Program-made: the position numbers and the translations under genes
Part shown: piece by piece, positions 43,889 through 44,024 of the stretch
How positions within the stretch are numbered: the stretch's first letter is position 1
How the letters are laid out: the number at the start of each line of letters is the position of its first letter
The notes under the pieces: generated by a model
Seen by the model: only the letters and a program-made list of their open reading frames with translations
Databases searched by the model: none
What the model was told of the DNA's origin: nothing
Source: Planctomycetota bacterium
Lineage (GTDB): Bacteria > Planctomycetota > Planctomycetia > Pirellulales > Pirellulaceae
Assembly: GCA_963204915.1 (NCBI GenBank)
Contig: CAUJHS010000085.1
Span: 1 to 44,024, forward strand
Reading direction: 5' to 3'
Length of the DNA: 44,024 nucleotides

Positions 43889-44024
43889 TGCTCTGTCAAT
43901 CGAGGATTTTGGGATAGAGGCTCTTGAGTTTTTGGCGAGCGTCAGCGATTCGAAAATGCCAATCGACGCCGCGCTGCTTGTTGTTGCTGGCCTGGCGCCA
44001 GGCAGTGGTTTCGGCTCGCAGCAA
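43886..44024 (-). mobile_element. Right part of an IS630-type insertion sequence, cut by the window edge
   Basis: The element begins at or just after the TA of CTAG (43885-43888), the type of target site IS630 elements use and duplicate. It includes the transposase 3' end listed separately. The other end and full inverted repeats lie outside the window. Confidence 0.6.
43896..44024 (-). CDS. IS630-family transposase, C-terminal 42 residues (partial)
   Basis: Reading the minus strand from the window edge gives 42 residues and a TGA stop: AETTAWRQASNNKQRGVDW then HFRIADARQKLKSLYPKILD. The pattern W..(S/R)NN......W.F...DAR.KL..LYP is the characteristic C-terminal end of IS630-family DDE transposases, after the catalytic Glu. 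The rest of the gene, including the DDE residues, lies beyond 44024, so integrity cannot be judged. Similarity is from memory of the family and the fragment is short. Confidence 0.75.
   Translation of the reverse strand: MLRAETTAWRQASNNKQRGVDWHFRIADARQKLKSLYPKILD

Overview
The window looks like a chromosomal stretch from a planctomycete (Pirellulales-type). The evidence is a 5905-residue secreted protein with an N-terminal LEPR-XLL-like motif (LEERRVLS) and C-terminal type I dockerin repeats, a cysteine-rich outer-membrane barrel protein, a GldA/GldFG/DUF4340 ABC system, an FHA-GAF-histidine kinase, frequent weak or absent Shine-Dalgarno sequences mixed with GTG starts, and moderately high GC. 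No rRNA, tRNA or CRISPR array was seen. Assignments rest on motif reading and remembered family sequences; no database search was run.

Layout. 1-83: a GC-homopolymer-rich edge that looks like a contig-end artefact. 84-5494 (all minus): a Cys-rich outer-membrane beta-barrel protein, a TMEM175/DUF1211-like membrane protein, and a three-gene group in which a benzoylformate-decarboxylase-like thiamine diphosphate (ThDP) enzyme lies between two different DJ-1/PfpI proteins. 5495-5971: no gene, but a strong terminator. 5972-23689 (minus): one giant gene filling 40 percent of the window. It starts with autotransporter-type beta-repeats, continues through thousands of residues of Asp/Gly-rich repeats including RTX-type calcium-binding arrays and a duplicated block of about 650-720 residues, and ends with PPC-like, Ig-like, DUF4394, FG-GAP-like and dockerin modules. 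23690-24304: intergenic, with a possible sigma70-type promoter for the giant gene.

24305-25456 (plus) is a KAS III/OleA-type thiolase-fold enzyme. It converges on an RbsC-like sugar-ABC permease (25525-26886, minus) that carries an unusual soluble insertion and has no visible ABC partners. 27113-33255 (plus) encodes an AddB-like nuclease and an AddA-like helicase-nuclease, the likely double-strand-break repair machine. 33480-35606 (minus) is a stand-alone response regulator followed by an FHA-GAF histidine kinase. 36092-41740 (minus) is an ABC operon: GldA-type ATPase, a fused GldF-GldG permease/auxiliary protein, and a DUF4340 protein. 42141-43888 (plus) is a LeuT-like Na+ symporter translationally coupled to a 53-codon membrane peptide resembling MetS. 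The right edge holds the 3' end of an IS630-type transposase whose element appears to abut the stop codon of the small peptide gene.

Most notable: the DJ-1/ThDP/DJ-1 neighbourhood, the segmental duplication and undescribed-looking repeat types inside the giant protein, the duplicated insert in the orphan permease, the LeuT-like transporter plus mini-subunit pair with an IS next to it, and the GldF-GldG fusion operon.
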